DNA of 5,850 nt from contig CADBPL010000266.1 of NCBI GenBank assembly GCA_902796535.1, positions 1 through 5,850 on the forward strand. The letters are read 5' to 3'. This stretch comes from Oscillospiraceae bacterium. Its GTDB lineage: Bacteria > Bacillota > Clostridia > Oscillospirales > Acutalibacteraceae. The notes under the pieces are model-generated. The model saw only the letters and a list, made by a program, of their open reading frames with translations, was not told the DNA's origin and made no database searches. A program made the position numbers and the translations under genes. Shown here piece after piece: positions 3,811 to 5,850 of this stretch. The stretch's first letter is position 1. Every line of letters starts with the position of its first letter.

Positions 3811-5688
3811 ATGAAAATCAACCGTACCGGCAAAACCGTTGCTCTCGTCGGTCTGCTCCTCGTTGCGCTCGCCGTGCTGTTTGCCGCCTGCCGCAAAAAC
3901 GACCCGCACACCGGCCTGTTCGTTTATGTGACCGAGCCCGACGGCAACATTGCCACCAACGAAAGCGGCGAACCGATCACCGAGGAATGGATCACCCACA
4001 TCGAATACGCGACCAACGATGAGGGCAAGACCTACACCAACGCCAACGGCGATAAGGTCACCGTCAAGCAGACCCGCCCCGCGCTCACCAGAGTTCTGCA
4101 GGTGACGGGCGTGCTTCAGGATGAAGACGGCAAGCCCCTGACGCAGGAGGACGGCAGCCGCGTCACCGGCGTTCTCACCAGGCAATACAGCCGCGCCGTG
4201 ACTGAGCAGGACGGCAGCACCGTCATGCAGACCGTGACCGAAAAAAGCGGCGAGCCCGTGACTGAAAAAAGCGGCGAGCCCGTGACCGAACCGGTGACCG
4301 AACTGTATACCGAAGCGGTCACGAGAGTGGTCGAGGTCGGCTACGAATCCACCCAGCTCTCTTACAGCAAGCCCGGCAAAAAAACGACCACGAACCTTGA
4401 CCAATACACGACGGCCAAGCCCGCCAAATCCACCTCCGCCGGCAGCTCTTCCAAAAAGGTCGCCGCCAGCTGCGACTGGCTCATCGGCGCAGGCGGCAGC
4501 GATCAGGACCGTTACGCAAAGGTGAAGGCCGTCAGCGGCAACACCTTTGTTGCCATGGCCAAAACCTCGTCTTCCGACGGCGACTTCAACATGAGCAAAA
4601 CCGACACCTACAACGTGCTGGTCAAATATGACGGCAACGGCAAGATCCTCTGGAAATGCTCGCTGGCCGCCAAAACCAAAACCGACGTTTATGATTTTGA
4701 CGTGCTTAAAGACGGCAGCTTCATCTGCGCGGGCTACGTGCTCAACGCCAACGGGCGCGACTTCAACTGCTATCTGGTCAAGGTTTCGTCCGGCGGCTCC
4801 GTGCAGTGGGCCAAAGCCCTTGAAGCCGACGGAACCAACTACCTCACGGCCGTCACCGCCACCCCCGACGGCGGCTTCGTCACCGGCGGCAAGATCCGCG
4901 CGAACAACGGCGTTTTTGAAGGGCTGACCGTTCAGGTCACCGACGGCGTCCTGCTCAAATACGGCGCCGACGGCGAAGTGCAGTGGAAGGCTAAGATCGG
5001 CGGCAGCTCCCATGACGAGATCAGCGCGCTTGACGCAGATGACGCGGGCAACATTTATGTGGCTGCCCGCGGCCAGTCCGCCGACGGCGACTTCAACGGC
5101 AGCCACGGCGCTTACGACGTGCTCATTGCCAAGCTCTCCTCCAGCGGCGCCAAGAGCTGGGTCAAGCTCATCGGCGGCAGCAAATCGGAAGAGGTCAACG
5201 AGCTCGTTGCCAACAAGGTCGGCTGCCTGTTCGCCGGCTATTACGCTTCATCCGACGGTTCCTTTGCTTTGAACCGCGGTTCGAGCGACGCGTTCTTCGG
5301 CTTCTGCGGCGCGGAAAACGGAACGCTTTCTTTCCTCAACACCTACGGCGGCTTTAAGGCCGACCGCTTCAACGCCGTAACCACCACCTCGTTCGGCTAC
5401 GCGCTGGTGGGCATTTCTTCCTCCGATAACCGCGATTTTGCCGCGCTGGGCAACACAGGCGGAACGGACGGCTTTATTCTGTCCATCGACACCAAGGGCA
5501 ACGTGCTCCACACCAAAGCGCTCGGCGGCAGCGGCGACGATTCGTGCAACGACATCTGCCGTCTGAGCGGCAACACCTATATCATCGTTGGTGAAACGCG
5601 CATGACCGACCATGACTTTGCCAACGTGAAGCCGGTTGCCGACGCCGACAACGGCACGGCCATCGTGGGCAAATACCAAATCTATTAA
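3811..5688 (+). CDS. Predicted lipoprotein with repeat region and seven-bladed beta-propeller (SBBP/delta-60-like repeats), function unknown
   Basis: The 625-residue product is not one I recognise by name. A basic start (MKINRTGK), a hydrophobic stretch (about 10-25) and the lipobox LFAAC give a predicted type II signal peptide with Cys27 lipidated, so the protein should sit on the outer face of the membrane. Residues 28-180 are Thr/Glu/Asp-rich with short repeats, including two exact VTEKSGEP units (142-157). Residues 186-218 form a Ser/Thr/Lys linker. Residues 221-625 contain about seven units of 50-60 residues with GGS-D openings, a DGDF-like motif, a hydrophobic V/L-x-K/S-x strand, then G-x-x-x-W, resembling bacterial beta-propeller repeats. 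It has its own promoter and a good ribosome site. It may be a surface scaffold or a binding protein; no enzymatic motif was seen. Co-transcription with the mutase downstream is possible, as the gap is 39 bp with no terminator. Confidence 0.88.
   Translation: MKINRTGKTVALVGLLLVALAVLFAACRKNDPHTGLFVYVTEPDGNIATNESGEPITEEWITHIEYATNDEGKTYTNANGDKVTVKQTRPALTRVLQVTGVLQDEDGKPLTQEDGSRVTGVLTRQYSRAVTEQDGSTVMQTVTEKSGEPVTEKSGEPVTEPVTELYTEAVTRVVEVGYESTQLSYSKPGKKTTTNLDQYTTAKPAKSTSAGSSSKKVAASCDWLIGAGGSDQDRYAKVKAVSGNTFVAMAKTSSSDGDFNMSKTDTYNVLVKYDGNGKILWKCSLAAKTKTDVYDFDVLKDGSFICAGYVLNANGRDFNCYLVKVSSGGSVQWAKALEADGTNYLTAVTATPDGGFVTGGKIRANNGVFEGLTVQVTDGVLLKYGADGEVQWKAKIGGSSHDEISALDADDAGNIYVAARGQSADGDFNGSHGAYDVLIAKLSSSGAKSWVKLIGGSKSEEVNELVANKVGCLFAGYYASSDGSFALNRGSSDAFFGFCGAENGTLSFLNTYGGFKADRFNAVTTTSFGYALVGISSSDNRDFAALGNTGGTDGFILSIDTKGNVLHTKALGGSGDDSCNDICRLSGNTYIIVGETRMTDHDFANVKPVADADNGTAIVGKYQIY
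4234..4281 (+). repeat. Tandem 24-bp direct repeat inside the lipoprotein gene (two VTEKSGEP units)
   Basis: Two adjacent 24-bp copies (4234-4257 and 4258-4281) differ at one base, the third position of a Thr codon (ACC versus ACT). A third copy begins at 4282 with GTGACCGAA and then diverges into PVTE. The near identity at synonymous positions points to a recent in-frame duplication; more diverged relatives of the unit surround it. Confidence 0.9.
4471..5685 (+). repeat. Seven degenerate beta-propeller blade repeats in the lipoprotein (residues 221-625)
   Basis: By eye the blades fall at about residues 226-283, 284-336, 337-395, 396-453, 454-511, 512-570 and 571-625. Each carries a D/N-rich turn ending in Phe: DGDF (256-259), NGRDF (314-318), NNGVF (365-369), DGDF (425-428), DGSF (482-485), DNRDF (539-543) and DHDF (600-603). 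GG at the blade start is clear in blades 1 and 4-7 and lost in 2 and 3. A 17-bp stretch is identical between blades 1 and 4 (4574-4590 and 5081-5097), so part of the repeat is still visible in the DNA. Blade borders are approximate. Confidence 0.75.
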
Positions 5689-5727
5689 CCGCATTTGAAT
5701 AAACGGACGATAACGGGAGGAACAACT

Positions 5728-5850
5728 ATGAACCACGTAAATCAGCTTTATGACCTGTGGCGTAAAAACGCCGTGCTCGACCCCGACCTGACGGCGGAGC
5801 TGAACGAAATCGAAGGCAAGGATGATGAGATCCTCGACCGGTTTTACAAG
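5728..5850 (+). CDS. Phospho-sugar mutase (phosphoglucomutase/phosphomannomutase family), first 41 codons (runs off the right edge)
   Basis: The visible N-terminus begins MNHVNQLYDLWRKN and ends with DDEILDRFYK. This matches the leader of clostridial alpha-D-phosphohexomutases, which typically have Y-x-x-W, then a Leu/Glu-rich helix, then E-I-x-DRFYK just before the conserved FGTGGLRG segment (outside the window here). Members interconvert hexose 1- and 6-phosphates (glucose, mannose or related sugars) through a phosphoserine, also outside the window, so catalysis cannot be checked. The ATG is supported by GGGAGG (5715-5720) seven nucleotides upstream. It lies 39 bp after the lipoprotein gene without a visible terminator or promoter, so read-through is possible. 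Sub-family (glucose versus mannose) cannot be told from 41 residues. Confidence 0.8.
   Translation, partial: MNHVNQLYDLWRKNAVLDPDLTAELNEIEGKDDEILDRFYK

Noticed and set aside
3700..5106. 468-codon open frame on the minus strand
   Set aside because: It is antisense to the lipoprotein gene and runs across the divergent promoters. Its Gly/Ala/Val/His-rich low-complexity translation is typical of a shadow frame in GC-rich DNA.
5248..5736. 162-codon minus-strand frame at the end of the lipoprotein gene
   Set aside because: It is antisense to the last blades and to the start of the mutase, and has the same Val/Ala/Gly-rich shadow composition.

Overview
This 5,850-base window looks like chromosomal DNA from a fairly GC-rich member of the Firmicutes (Bacillota), probably class Clostridia. 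The evidence is the gene order ylxM-ffh-rpsP-khpA(ylqC)-rimM-trmD, which matches the Bacillus subtilis cluster apart from the absence of ylqD. Strong AGGAGG-type ribosome binding sites, TTG start codons, and consensus TTGACA/TATAAT promoters point the same way. No mobile element, tRNA, rRNA or CRISPR array was seen.

The left part, positions 1 to 3557 on the minus strand, is a housekeeping operon read right to left. YlxM is a helix-turn-helix partner of the signal recognition particle genes. Ffh is the SRP GTPase, followed by ribosomal protein S16, the KH-domain RNA-binding protein KhpA, the 16S maturation factor RimM, and the first 150 residues of the tRNA m1G37 methyltransferase TrmD, which runs off the left edge. 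Together they serve protein targeting, 30S assembly and decoding accuracy. A textbook promoter (TTGACA, 17 bp, TATAAT) drives the operon. It is preceded by helically phased A-tracts, and a 9-bp dyad lies exactly at the predicted mRNA 5' end.

Positions 3558 to 3810 are a divergent intergenic region with a promoter facing each way. To the right, 3811 to 5688 encodes a 625-residue predicted lipoprotein: lipobox signal peptide, a Thr/Glu-rich region of short degenerate repeats, a Ser/Thr/Lys linker, and a C-terminal domain that I read as a seven-bladed beta-propeller closed by an N-terminal strand. Its function is unknown. It is followed after 39 bp by the first 41 codons of a phosphohexomutase (phosphoglucomutase/phosphomannomutase type).

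The housekeeping genes are ordinary in content. The points worth a second look are the promoter and 5' dyad, the uncertain rimM start (a strong Shine-Dalgarno with no canonical start codon behind it), a possible hairpin between rpsP and khpA, and the propeller lipoprotein. I saw no convincing new multi-gene system.
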